Assembly (NCBI GenBank): GCA_041390305.1
Contig: JAWKQE010000026.1
Coordinates: forward strand, 26,384-90,383
Direction of reading: 5' to 3'
Origin: JACKCR01 sp041390305
GTDB lineage: Bacteria > Eisenbacteria > RBG-16-71-46 > CAIMUX01
DNA: 64,000 bases
Positions within the stretch are counted from its first letter, which is position 1. Every line of letters starts with the position of its first letter. The translations under genes and the position numbers were made by a program. This document shows, one piece after another, positions 17,308 through 25,156 of this stretch. The notes below the pieces were generated by a model. It was not told the origin of the DNA and made no database searches. It saw only the letters and a program-made list of their open reading frames with translations.

Positions 17308-19188
17308 TCAGCGCGCGAGAACGACCGGACGGACCGCTTGTACAGACCCGGCCCGGAGCCGCGCGAAGTAGACACCATCGGGGAGTTCGTCCGGAATGAC
17401 CCACCAGACTTCCCGGCATCCTGAAGAGCAGTCCTCTCTTCGCACGAACACGCTCCGCCCAACCACGTCACAGACTTCGAGAGTCGTGTCGCCCGCTCCG
17501 ACCGCACCCCAACGGAAACAAACGAGGTCACGACTCGGATTCGGCATCACTTCGAGCACCAGATCCTCTCGATCCACGCCCCAAGATGGAGCGGTTCCCT
17601 GCTCGCCGGCTCCGGACGGAACCGGCGCCACGATCGAGAAGTCAGACTGCGAACGGGCGACCGCCGCATTGGGTCCGCTCTCGATCGTTACTTCGAGGCG
17701 ACAGGTTTCCGACGGCGCACCCGCCACCTGCCACTCGTAGCGGCCGTTGTTCGGAACTTCATCCGCGATCACTTCCCACGGCCCCGCGTCTCCGTGGTAC
17801 GAAACGCGGAGTCTCGCCGTCGCGTCCCCTGCCGCGGGTGGAACGGCAGCAGACCAGCGGATCTCCCGGATGCTGTTCACAGCGAGCACCTCGCCGCCAC
17901 GTGGACGGTCGACCCGGACCGCGAGCCGGTCCGGCTCCTGATACGGCGAGTAGACCCGGAGCTGGTTTCGGTAGAAGGGGAACCCGCTCATCGACGCGGA
18001 GACCACGATATCGTCCCGGCCGTCGTGGTCGACGTCACCGTCGACACGAAGAGCAGATGCGGTGCCGGGAGACGGCATCGTCCAGCTCACGTCACTCGTC
18101 CAGTTGCCTGCACCGTCGCCCAGATAGACCTGCCCGGTCGGGTCTGCGTAGGTCACGACATCCAACCACGGATCGTCGTCGAGATACCCGAACTGGACGA
18201 GGTCGAAGCTGCCCGAACCCGGGAGGCCGTTCGAAGCGTCGATCCAAACTCCGGAGGTCCGGTCGTAGCGGTAGGCGCGCACGCCGAGAGATCCCAGCGC
18301 CACGACGATGTCGTCGGCTCCGTCACGGTCGAGATCGCCGACGTCGATCGCATAGGGCGTCCCTGCGGTGATTCCCGTGTCGCGCACCTCGAAACCGAAC
18401 GATCCGTCCCCCAGCCAGACGGTCCCGCCCGTGCGTGTGCAGGCGAAGTCCGGGTTGCCGTCCGCGTCGAAGTCACCGGTTTCGATGGTGTAGGCGACAC
18501 TGCTGCCACTCAGCACGAGCGCGGATTCCCAACTCCCGTCACCGACGTTCCGGTAGATTCGGATCCCGTTGCTGCCACCGAAGGACTGGGACAGGATGTC
18601 GAGTCGGCCGTCGAGGTCGAAGTCCGCGAGGTCGGTCGCAAACATGCCCCAGGTCTCGCCAGTCGTCGCGAGTCCGTCGTCCCAGGGGATCCAGTTCGCA
18701 CCGGTGCCGTCACCCAGCGCGGCTTCGATGAGCTGGTCGCCCAGATCGCCGCCCGCCCAGTCGTGGTGGATCCCCCAAGCCGCGTCGAGATGACCGTCGC
18801 GGTCGAGGTCGCCGAGCGCCACGCCGCCGTATCCGAAGCTCCCGACCTGATGGACCGTCCAGTTTCCGGCACCGTCGCCGAGCCAGGTCATGAGGCCGTG
18901 CTGGTCCGAGTTCACGAGCGGCGAGCCATGATCGCCCACCGAAACGATGTCGAGGTTCCCGTCGCCGTCGACGTCTCCGAGCTCGAACTCCGTGTGGCCT
19001 TCCTCCTTGGACGGAATCTCGAGTCCGTTCGAACGGGACACGAGCGTGAGTGCGGCCGAGACCGGGATGGTGACGAGTACGGAAGCGATGGTGGCGAGAG
19101 CGACGATGACGGACACCAGGCCCGCCGGCGCGAGAAGAACGGAGACGCGGAACCTCCACGTCTCCCAGGCAGCATCGGGAGTTGTCAC
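17308..19188 (-). CDS. exported FG-GAP/VCBS-repeat protein with FlgD-type C-terminal domain
   Basis: 626 residues from a GTG at 19188 that follows GGAG by 7 nt. A hydrophobic leader (SVLLAPAGLVSVIVALATIA) is followed by about seven VCBS/FG-GAP blades with Asp-rich calcium loops: GDVDGDGNLDIVSVGD, GDLDRDGHLDAAWG, ADFDLDGRLDILSQ, GDFDADGNPDFACT, GDLDRDGADDIVVALG, DVDHDGRDDIVVSAS. An Ig/Fn-like domain follows, then a C-terminal FlgD-type domain (VMPNPSRDLVCFRW, VVGRSVFVRRED, LPDGVYFARLRAG). Likely a surface or secreted integrin-like propeller. It lies 47 bases after the HEAT gene. Confidence 0.82.
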   Translation of the reverse strand: MTTPDAAWETWRFRVSVLLAPAGLVSVIVALATIASVLVTIPVSAALTLVSRSNGLEIPSKEEGHTEFELGDVDGDGNLDIVSVGDHGSPLVNSDQHGLMTWLGDGAGNWTVHQVGSFGYGGVALGDLDRDGHLDAAWGIHHDWAGGDLGDQLIEAALGDGTGANWIPWDDGLATTGETWGMFATDLADFDLDGRLDILSQSFGGSNGIRIYRNVGDGSWESALVLSGSSVAYTIETGDFDADGNPDFACTRTGGTVWLGDGSFGFEVRDTGITAGTPYAIDVGDLDRDGADDIVVALGSLGVRAYRYDRTSGVWIDASNGLPGSGSFDLVQFGYLDDDPWLDVVTYADPTGQVYLGDGAGNWTSDVSWTMPSPGTASALRVDGDVDHDGRDDIVVSASMSGFPFYRNQLRVYSPYQEPDRLAVRVDRPRGGEVLAVNSIREIRWSAAVPPAAGDATARLRVSYHGDAGPWEVIADEVPNNGRYEWQVAGAPSETCRLEVTIESGPNAAVARSQSDFSIVAPVPSGAGEQGTAPSWGVDREDLVLEVMPNPSRDLVCFRWGAVGAGDTTLEVCDVVGRSVFVRREDCSSGCREVWWVIPDELPDGVYFARLRAGSVQAVRPVVLAR

Positions 19189-19235
19189 GATGAGGCTCCG
19201 GGTTGGCGACAGAGACGTCACTTCACCCGACGATC

Positions 19236-21452
19236 CTATCGCTCCAACGTTTCCAGAGCCAAGCGCGCGTACCACCTCACGTTCTCGTCGGGGTCCTCCG
19301 TAGCCCTCTTCAGCGGGCCGACGATGTCCGCCGCGGAAACACCGACACGCTCGAGAAGGATGGCGCACGTCGCCCGCACGCTCGGATTCTCATGCCCGAG
19401 GCCGGTGATGAGCTCGGGAACGACCCAGCTCTCGCGGTCGGCCGCCTTCGACACCGCAGCCATCAGGTTCCCCCTCGTCTCGCGCCGCTCTGTGCCGAGC
19501 CCCTCGATCACGGCCGCGCGGGCGGCCGGGTGATCCGGGCCCATCCGGATGAGGAGTCCGGCGGCGGTCATGGAAACGCGATCGTCCGATGTGAGCAGTC
19601 GCGTGAGAGCCGGAATCACCGAGTCGTCCCGCGATTCGAGCGAAGACAAAACGCGGACGGCTGCGCTCTGCCTCCGAGCATCGTCCGAGGTGAGATCAGG
19701 TGTGTAGAGATCGGCCGCAAGGGCGGGGTCGATGGTCGCGAGAGCCTGCCCCGCGCGGGCCGCCCGCGATTCGTCAGACTTGCTCGGACTCTTCGCGTCC
19801 CGACACGTCTCCACCCAGCCGACGAGCTTCGGGACCGCCCTGACCGCACTCGGACCCGCGAGGCCAAGAGCCAACGCGGCCTCGTCATCCCGTTTCTCGT
19901 CGTCGAGCAGCGTCATCAGCTCGGTGATGGCCAGTTCCGAACTCCGGCCCAGGATCCCCAGTGTGGTCACGGCTTCGCGTTCGACGAAAGTGTTCGGGTC
20001 CTGAACGAGCGGAAGGACGGCACGCGTGATCTCATCTGGATCTCCAGAGGTGTGGCGCAGTGCCACCACCGCCGCGAGCCGCTGCGTCCAGCCCTTCGCG
20101 TCCAACATCGTGACGAGCTCATCCGCGATCGGAGTGAGGTCCGCGTTGCACGAGTCGAGCTGCGTCGCGAGGTGGAGGAGATCGAAGCCCTGGTTCTGCT
20201 CTTCGACCATGTCCACGAAGTAGTCACACGAACTTGCCGGTTCGAGCCAAAGGAGGACGTAGAGGAAAGGGGGCCTCAGCTCCCCCGGCCCCTCCCGGAG
20301 GACGCGGCGCACCGCCGCACGGAAGCGCGGATCGTCCCCGGCAACCCGCTGCAGGACGTGGAGCGTGACTTCGGCATTCTCGGGATGGACCTCATCGAGC
20401 CGCTCGATCAGCGTTCCGATGCCGGCCTCTCCCGTCGAAGCGATCGCCCAGGCCGCGGCCGAACCCAACTTTCCACGGCTTCCTTCCGACCGGTTTCCAG
20501 CCGGCTCCTCGAGGACACGCACCAACAACGGGAGGAGAGGAACTGCGTTTTCCCCAAGCCTCGAGGCGGCACGAATGGCCACCTCGCGCACCTCCGGTCG
20601 GGCCGAAGTCAGCGCGCGTTCGATGACGGGAACCGCCGCGGTGCCGAGCCCGCCCAGCGCCCACGCGAGCGGTCGGCGAGGGTCGCTGAGGGCATCGTTA
20701 CGCCGACTCGGCTCCGGCATGGCCACGAGTTCCCTCTCCAGGAGTTCGGCAATCGCGTCGGCCGCACCGGGGGTCGTCGCTCCGACGCGTCCCAATCCGA
20801 TCGTGGCGGCGAGGGCGATGTTGCGTTCCTGCGAATCGAGCAGCGGACGCAGGTGCGGCAGTGCGTCTGGTCCGTAGAAGCCCAGCGCGTACGCCGCGGT
20901 CACCCGGACGGAACCGGACGAGTCCGCCAGCGCCTCCAGGGTCGTCTCGAACGCGCGCGTCCGGATGTCCTCACGGAACTCCTCGTTGCCGTTCAAGAGC
21001 CGGGCGAGCCGGATGAGCGCCGTGGACCGCGCCTCGGCGTCGGCGGCGGCCGCGAGCAGTTCCACGGGATCCGATGTCCGCTCGGCCCATTGGCGGGCCT
21101 TCTCCTCTGGATCGGGATCGAGCGGCTCATATGCACCAATGTGGTAGCCCAGTGCGACCCGAGGCAGTCCACGAACCATCGGCTCGGTCGATCGCAGCGG
21201 GGGCGAGGGTCGGTGTCCCGCCTCCAGGGTCACTTCCTCGGGGGACGGTACGTCGGGGGAGGCGGCGCGTGCACGCTCCGCAAACGGCAGAGACGCGAGC
21301 GTGACGAGCACAGTGAGGCCGACCAGGGTGGCGAGGCCAAGAACCGGGACGACGAAGACCCGCCTTGCGAGGCAGAACGAGGTCGCTGGGCCGGTTCGTG
21401 CAGAATGGGAGGCGGAGGCGGGAAACGAACGGAGACGCTCCGAAAGGTACAT
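19236..21452 (-). CDS. exported HEAT-repeat protein
   Basis: 738 residues, start at 21452 behind AAGGAAGG. A membrane or signal segment (FVVPVLGLATLVGLTVLVTL) is followed almost entirely by HEAT/PBS-lyase-type helical repeats, e.g. SVRVTAAYALGFYGPDAL, NIALAATIGLGRVG, VREVAIRAASRLGE, FVEREAVTTLGILG and ENVRWYARLALETLE at the end. Such solenoids act as protein-binding scaffolds; no catalytic motif is visible. It is the first of three same-strand exported-protein genes and is divergent from the SPFH gene at 21750. Confidence 0.8.
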   Translation of the reverse strand: MYLSERLRSFPASASHSARTGPATSFCLARRVFVVPVLGLATLVGLTVLVTLASLPFAERARAASPDVPSPEEVTLEAGHRPSPPLRSTEPMVRGLPRVALGYHIGAYEPLDPDPEEKARQWAERTSDPVELLAAAADAEARSTALIRLARLLNGNEEFREDIRTRAFETTLEALADSSGSVRVTAAYALGFYGPDALPHLRPLLDSQERNIALAATIGLGRVGATTPGAADAIAELLERELVAMPEPSRRNDALSDPRRPLAWALGGLGTAAVPVIERALTSARPEVREVAIRAASRLGENAVPLLPLLVRVLEEPAGNRSEGSRGKLGSAAAWAIASTGEAGIGTLIERLDEVHPENAEVTLHVLQRVAGDDPRFRAAVRRVLREGPGELRPPFLYVLLWLEPASSCDYFVDMVEEQNQGFDLLHLATQLDSCNADLTPIADELVTMLDAKGWTQRLAAVVALRHTSGDPDEITRAVLPLVQDPNTFVEREAVTTLGILGRSSELAITELMTLLDDEKRDDEAALALGLAGPSAVRAVPKLVGWVETCRDAKSPSKSDESRAARAGQALATIDPALAADLYTPDLTSDDARRQSAAVRVLSSLESRDDSVIPALTRLLTSDDRVSMTAAGLLIRMGPDHPAARAAVIEGLGTERRETRGNLMAAVSKAADRESWVVPELITGLGHENPSVRATCAILLERVGVSAADIVGPLKRATEDPDENVRWYARLALETLER

Positions 21453-21668
21453 CGTTGGGCCTTCCTTGGAGACGTTGGGTTCAGGCTGCAGCTCCGGAGG
21501 CATTCTACCGCCGCTACGGAGCTGGGTTCCGCCCCAATCGCACAAGCCCGGACATCCCGACCCTACTGGCCCCCGCGACCGGGCACGGGTACACTCCCGC
21601 CACACGCCGCACGCGCGAACCACGGAAGCCGACCGACTGAGGCGATGGACCGAGGTCGAACGACGGAT

Positions 21669-21724
21669 GCGGACCGACGGACGCGGACCGACGGGCGCGG
21701 ACCGACGGAAGCCGGACGAACGAA
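21669..21724. repeat. 14-bp tandem repeat upstream of the SPFH gene
   Basis: Three near-perfect units GCGGACCGACGGRM starting at 21669, 21683 and 21697, followed by a decayed fourth (GCCGGACGAACGAA). The array ends about 25 bases before the SPFH start codon, in the space between divergent genes. Confidence 0.8.
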
Positions 21725-21749
21725 GCCGACCAAGCGAAGGAGACGCACG

Positions 21750-22889
21750 ATGGCCCTCTGGGACTTCATCAAAGGCGAGCTGATCGAGATCATCGAGTGG
21801 ACGGACGACTCCAGAGACGTCATCGCCTGGCGTTTCCCGGACGAGGACAAGGCGATCAAGAACGGCGCCCAGCTCATCGTACGTGAGTCCCAGGTCGTGC
21901 AGTTCCTCTACCTCGGCGAGTTCGGGGACACGTTCGGCCCCGGCAAGCACACGCTGAGGACCGACAACATCCCGATCCTGACCCGGCTCAAGTCGTGGAA
22001 GTACGGACTCGAGTCCCCGTTCAAGGCCGACGTGTACTACGTCAACACGCGGCTCTTCACGGGCAACAAGTGGGGCACGTCGAACCCGATCATGATGCGG
22101 GACGAAGACCTCGGCATCGTCCGCGCCCGCGCGTTCGGAACGTTCGACTTCCGCGTCGTCGAACCGAAGGTGTTCCTCAAGGAGGTCTCGGGATCGGATG
22201 CGAACTTCCGGATCGACGAGTTCGAGACGACGATGCGCTCCCGCGTCGTGAGTGCGTTCAGTGACGCCCTCGCTACGTCCCGGATCCCCGTCCTCGACGT
22301 CGCGACGCAGTACACCGAACTCGGCGAGGCTCTTCTCCCCCTCATCAACCCGGTCATGACCGCGAAGTACGGCCTCGAGATCCCGACGTTCGTCGTGGAG
22401 AACATTTCCGTCCCACAGGAAGTCGAGGAAGCGATCGACAAGCGCTCTTCGATGGCTGCGGTCGGCAATCTCAACGACTACGTGAAGTTCCAGCTCGGAA
22501 AGGGCATGGAAGGCGGAGGCGCGGGCGGTGGTGGCGCGGCGGGGACCGCGACGGAACTCGCCGTCGGACTCGCGATCGCGCAGCAGATCATGGCCCAGCA
22601 GGGCGGCGGACTCATCGGCGGAGCGGCCGGTGTCATGGGCGGCGCGGCAGGTGGTGCCGTGGCGGGCGCGGGTGCCGCAGCCACCGCAGGCGCGGCCGGT
22701 GCCGGGACAGGTGCAGCAGGCGCACCGACGCTTCCGGACCTCCTCACGCCCTCCGACGTCGCGCAGGCGCTCGGCGTGAGCGAAGCCGACGTCCAGGCGA
22801 TCATCGACTCCGGGGAACTCAAGGCGAAGAAGATCGGCTCGGTCTATCGCGTTCGTCGCGACGCGCTCAATGACTTCCTCGCCAGCTGA
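21750..22889 (+). CDS. SPFH-domain protein with C-terminal excisionase-like helix-turn-helix
   Basis: 379 residues, ATG at 21750 with GGAG seven bases upstream. Residues 1-250 form an SPFH/Band-7-like domain of the YdjI type (DVIAWRFPDEDKAIKNGAQL, VVQFLYLGEFGDTFGPGKHT, VARAFGTFDFRV-like strand, IPTFVVENISVPQEVEEAID). A Gly/Ala-rich low-complexity linker of about 90 residues follows. The end is a helix-turn-helix of the MerR/excisionase kind (LTPSDVAQALGVSEADVQAI, then GSVYRVRRDALNDFL). In Bacillus, YdjI works with YdjG/YdjH at the membrane with a PspA homologue. The gene overlaps a YdjG-like zinc-ribbon gene by 20 bases, which supports a similar two-protein unit. Confidence 0.85.
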   Translation: MALWDFIKGELIEIIEWTDDSRDVIAWRFPDEDKAIKNGAQLIVRESQVVQFLYLGEFGDTFGPGKHTLRTDNIPILTRLKSWKYGLESPFKADVYYVNTRLFTGNKWGTSNPIMMRDEDLGIVRARAFGTFDFRVVEPKVFLKEVSGSDANFRIDEFETTMRSRVVSAFSDALATSRIPVLDVATQYTELGEALLPLINPVMTAKYGLEIPTFVVENISVPQEVEEAIDKRSSMAAVGNLNDYVKFQLGKGMEGGGAGGGGAAGTATELAVGLAIAQQIMAQQGGGLIGGAAGVMGGAAGGAVAGAGAAATAGAAGAGTGAAGAPTLPDLLTPSDVAQALGVSEADVQAIIDSGELKAKKIGSVYRVRRDALNDFLAS

Positions 22890-24201
22890 TCCGCGCGGGA
22901 CGACGCCGCCGGGGCTCCCGGGTTCGGGCGGTCGGGCCACGCCGCCCGACCTACCGACCCGCGTGCCCCGGACGGAACCGCCCCCACGGCCCGAGCCGCC
23001 GCGGCCGCAAGGCCCACCGGTGCCGGCGAACTCGGGCGGGCACCGCGAGCCCGGCGCTTCCGCAAGGCCCGGAACGCCGCCCGGGCCCGCAACGGCCGCG
23101 GACGACGGCTCGGCGGCGCATCTCGCGCTCGAACGGCACGAGTGTCCCGCGTGCGGCGCGCGCGCGGAGTGGAACCCGGGGCAGCAGGCGCTCGTCTGCC
23201 CGTACTGCGGAACGGTCTCGCCCTACGAGATCGACGACTCGGGAACGGTGCACGAGATCGGCCTCGTCTCGACGCTCCGCGATCTCCCGGAGGAGCTCCG
23301 TGGCTGGCAGGCGCCGACCCGAACGGTCCGCTGTCAGAGCTGTAACGCCGTCTCCGTCTTCGAGGCCGGCCGCGTGGCGCAGAACTGCGAGTTCTGCGGA
23401 TCGCCCGAACTCGTCGACTACGAGGAGATCAAGTCACCGATCCGCCCGCAGGGAGTGGTCCCGTTCCGGATCGAGGCGATGACGGCGAAGGACACGCTGA
23501 AGAAGTGGTTCGGCTCGAAATGGCTCGCACCGAACTCGTTCAAGAAGGCGGCGTTCCTCGACACGCTCCAGGGTGTCTACATCCCCTACTGGACCTTCGA
23601 CGCGCACGTCGAATGCCCGTGGCGGGCAGACTCGGGAACGTACTACTACGTCACGGAGCAGGTACGCGACTCTTCCGGAAAGACCGTGTCCCGCCAGGTG
23701 CAGAAGGTCCGGTGGACCCCGGCGTCGGGACACGTCTCCCACGACTTCGACGACGAGCCGATCCCGGGAACGCAGGGCGCCGAGACGAACCTGCTCCGGG
23801 CGATCGAACCGTTTCCGACGCAGGACTCGGTGCCGTACGACCGCGGCTACCTGTCCGGATTCGTGGTCGAACACTATCGGGTCGTCCTGATCGAGGCCGC
23901 GAAGCAGGGACGTGAAGCGATGGACCAGGCCCTCCACGGCATCTGCGGAGCCGCCGTGCCCGGTGACACGTACCGGAACCTCCGGATCCAACCCACCTAC
24001 TCCGGCGAGACGTTCAAGCACGTGCTCGTGCCGGTGTGGATGCTGACGTACCGGTTCCGGAACCGCCCGTATCAGGTGCTCATCAACGGACACACGGGCC
24101 GGATCGCCGGGCGCTATCCGAAATCGGCGTGGAAGGTGTTCTTCCTCGTTCTCGCAATCACGATCGTCGCCTTGCTGATCGTGTTGACGCAGAGCAACTA
24201 G
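22870..24201 (+). CDS. zinc-ribbon membrane protein, YdjG-like partner of the SPFH protein
   Basis: 443 residues. A proline-rich disordered N terminus of about 85 residues precedes two zinc ribbons (CPACGARAEWN...CPYCG and CQSCNAVSVF...CEFCG). A conserved alpha/beta region follows (FGSKWLAPNSFK, GVYIPYWTFDAHV, HVLVPVWMLTYRF, INGHTGRIAGRYPKSAWK). The protein ends in a single hydrophobic helix (VFFLVLAITIVALLIVL) as C-terminal membrane anchor. The start overlaps the SPFH coding sequence, so translation is likely coupled. Family members act at the membrane; exact biochemistry is unknown. Confidence 0.85.
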   Translation: MTSSPADPRGTTPPGLPGSGGRATPPDLPTRVPRTEPPPRPEPPRPQGPPVPANSGGHREPGASARPGTPPGPATAADDGSAAHLALERHECPACGARAEWNPGQQALVCPYCGTVSPYEIDDSGTVHEIGLVSTLRDLPEELRGWQAPTRTVRCQSCNAVSVFEAGRVAQNCEFCGSPELVDYEEIKSPIRPQGVVPFRIEAMTAKDTLKKWFGSKWLAPNSFKKAAFLDTLQGVYIPYWTFDAHVECPWRADSGTYYYVTEQVRDSSGKTVSRQVQKVRWTPASGHVSHDFDDEPIPGTQGAETNLLRAIEPFPTQDSVPYDRGYLSGFVVEHYRVVLIEAAKQGREAMDQALHGICGAAVPGDTYRNLRIQPTYSGETFKHVLVPVWMLTYRFRNRPYQVLINGHTGRIAGRYPKSAWKVFFLVLAITIVALLIVLTQSN

Positions 24202-24341
24202 TCGGCTCTCCGTCTTTGCCCTGGGACGGCCGCACTCGGAAGGTACCGATCGGGCGCGAGAGTCGATAGAATCGTACGCAACATTGCACGCGCCGGGCCG
24301 CGGCGTGGAATCTACAGCCTGCCGCACTCAGGAACCTGACA

Positions 24342-24857
24342 ATGAAGCTTCGGCTCATCCGGCTCGTCATTCTGGTCATCGTCGCGGTCGCGGCCTACAT
24401 CATGCAGCTCGGCAAGGGCGGGGACAGCACGTCGACGCCCGGGAACGGATCCCCGCAGGTCGGGTCCGGCGAAAGCGCCGAGGTCGTCCAGTCTCCGGAC
24501 GGTCCGCCCACCCACGCCTACGCCGAAGGCGAAGCCCGCATCGTGGAGGCGTTCCGCCGTGGCCAGTCCGGCTTCGTCACCGAGATCGAAGCCGAAGTCA
24601 CCCGACTCCTCGCCGACGACCGGGATGGGGACCGGCACCAGAAGTTCATCATCGAGCTGCCCGGCGGCCACACCCTCCTCGTCGCACACAACATCGACCT
24701 CGCCGAACGGGTCCCGGCGAAGGTGGGCGATGTCCTTCGCATACGGGGCGAGTACGAGTACAACGACCGAGGCGGCGTCCTCCACTGGACGCACAAAGCG
24801 GGCTCGCGCAACCACCCGGACGGCTGGATCGAGTTCAAGGGAAACCGCTACTGGTGA
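24342..24857 (+). CDS. DUF3465 family exported protein
   Basis: 171 residues. One N-terminal hydrophobic segment (LIRLVILVIVAVAAYIMQL) acts as signal or anchor, then a low-complexity linker. The C-terminal 100 residues carry the DUF3465 pattern: FIIELPGGHTLLVAHNIDLA, GDVLRIRGEYEYNDRGGVLH, WTHKAGSRNHPDGWIEFKG. The domain is OB-fold-like and of unknown function. It lies 140 bases after the zinc-ribbon gene on the same strand and could share its transcript. Confidence 0.88.
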   Translation: MKLRLIRLVILVIVAVAAYIMQLGKGGDSTSTPGNGSPQVGSGESAEVVQSPDGPPTHAYAEGEARIVEAFRRGQSGFVTEIEAEVTRLLADDRDGDRHQKFIIELPGGHTLLVAHNIDLAERVPAKVGDVLRIRGEYEYNDRGGVLHWTHKAGSRNHPDGWIEFKGNRYW

Positions 24858-25156
24858 CCGTCACACTCCCGCCCGATGACGAGAGCGGCACTAGGGCACC
24901 GAGCGGAGGCGCACTAGGACTCACCACCCGCACGGGCCCGGGGACACGCACGACCGGCGCCCCAGCATAGGTAAAACCCCTTACATCGCACCGTATCCTG
25001 GGAGCGCGCGGTCTGAGTCGGTACGATCGTTGGCGGCGTAGTCAGGCCCCGTCCTACCTCTGGGCCATCTCTATCTCTTCTGTGGGATGTGGTCGAACCG
25101 CGCGTCGTCCAGCGCAGCTGGGCCCTGACCTCCAACAGCCCCAACAGGAGAACGAC
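24858..25156 (+). other. leader and promoter region of the candidate selenoprotein gene
   Basis: About 300 bases without a gene on either strand. Its middle part (24965-25000) is less GC-rich than the surroundings. An AGGAG ribosome binding site at 25146-25150 precedes the ATG at 25157. No terminator or clear -35/-10 pair was assigned. Confidence 0.4.

Noticed and set aside
19203..22889. A 1228-codon plus-strand ORF over the HEAT gene region
   Set aside because: Its first 850 codons are the antisense of the HEAT-repeat gene, with arginine/histidine-rich shadow composition. Only the part from 21750 is a real gene (SPFH).
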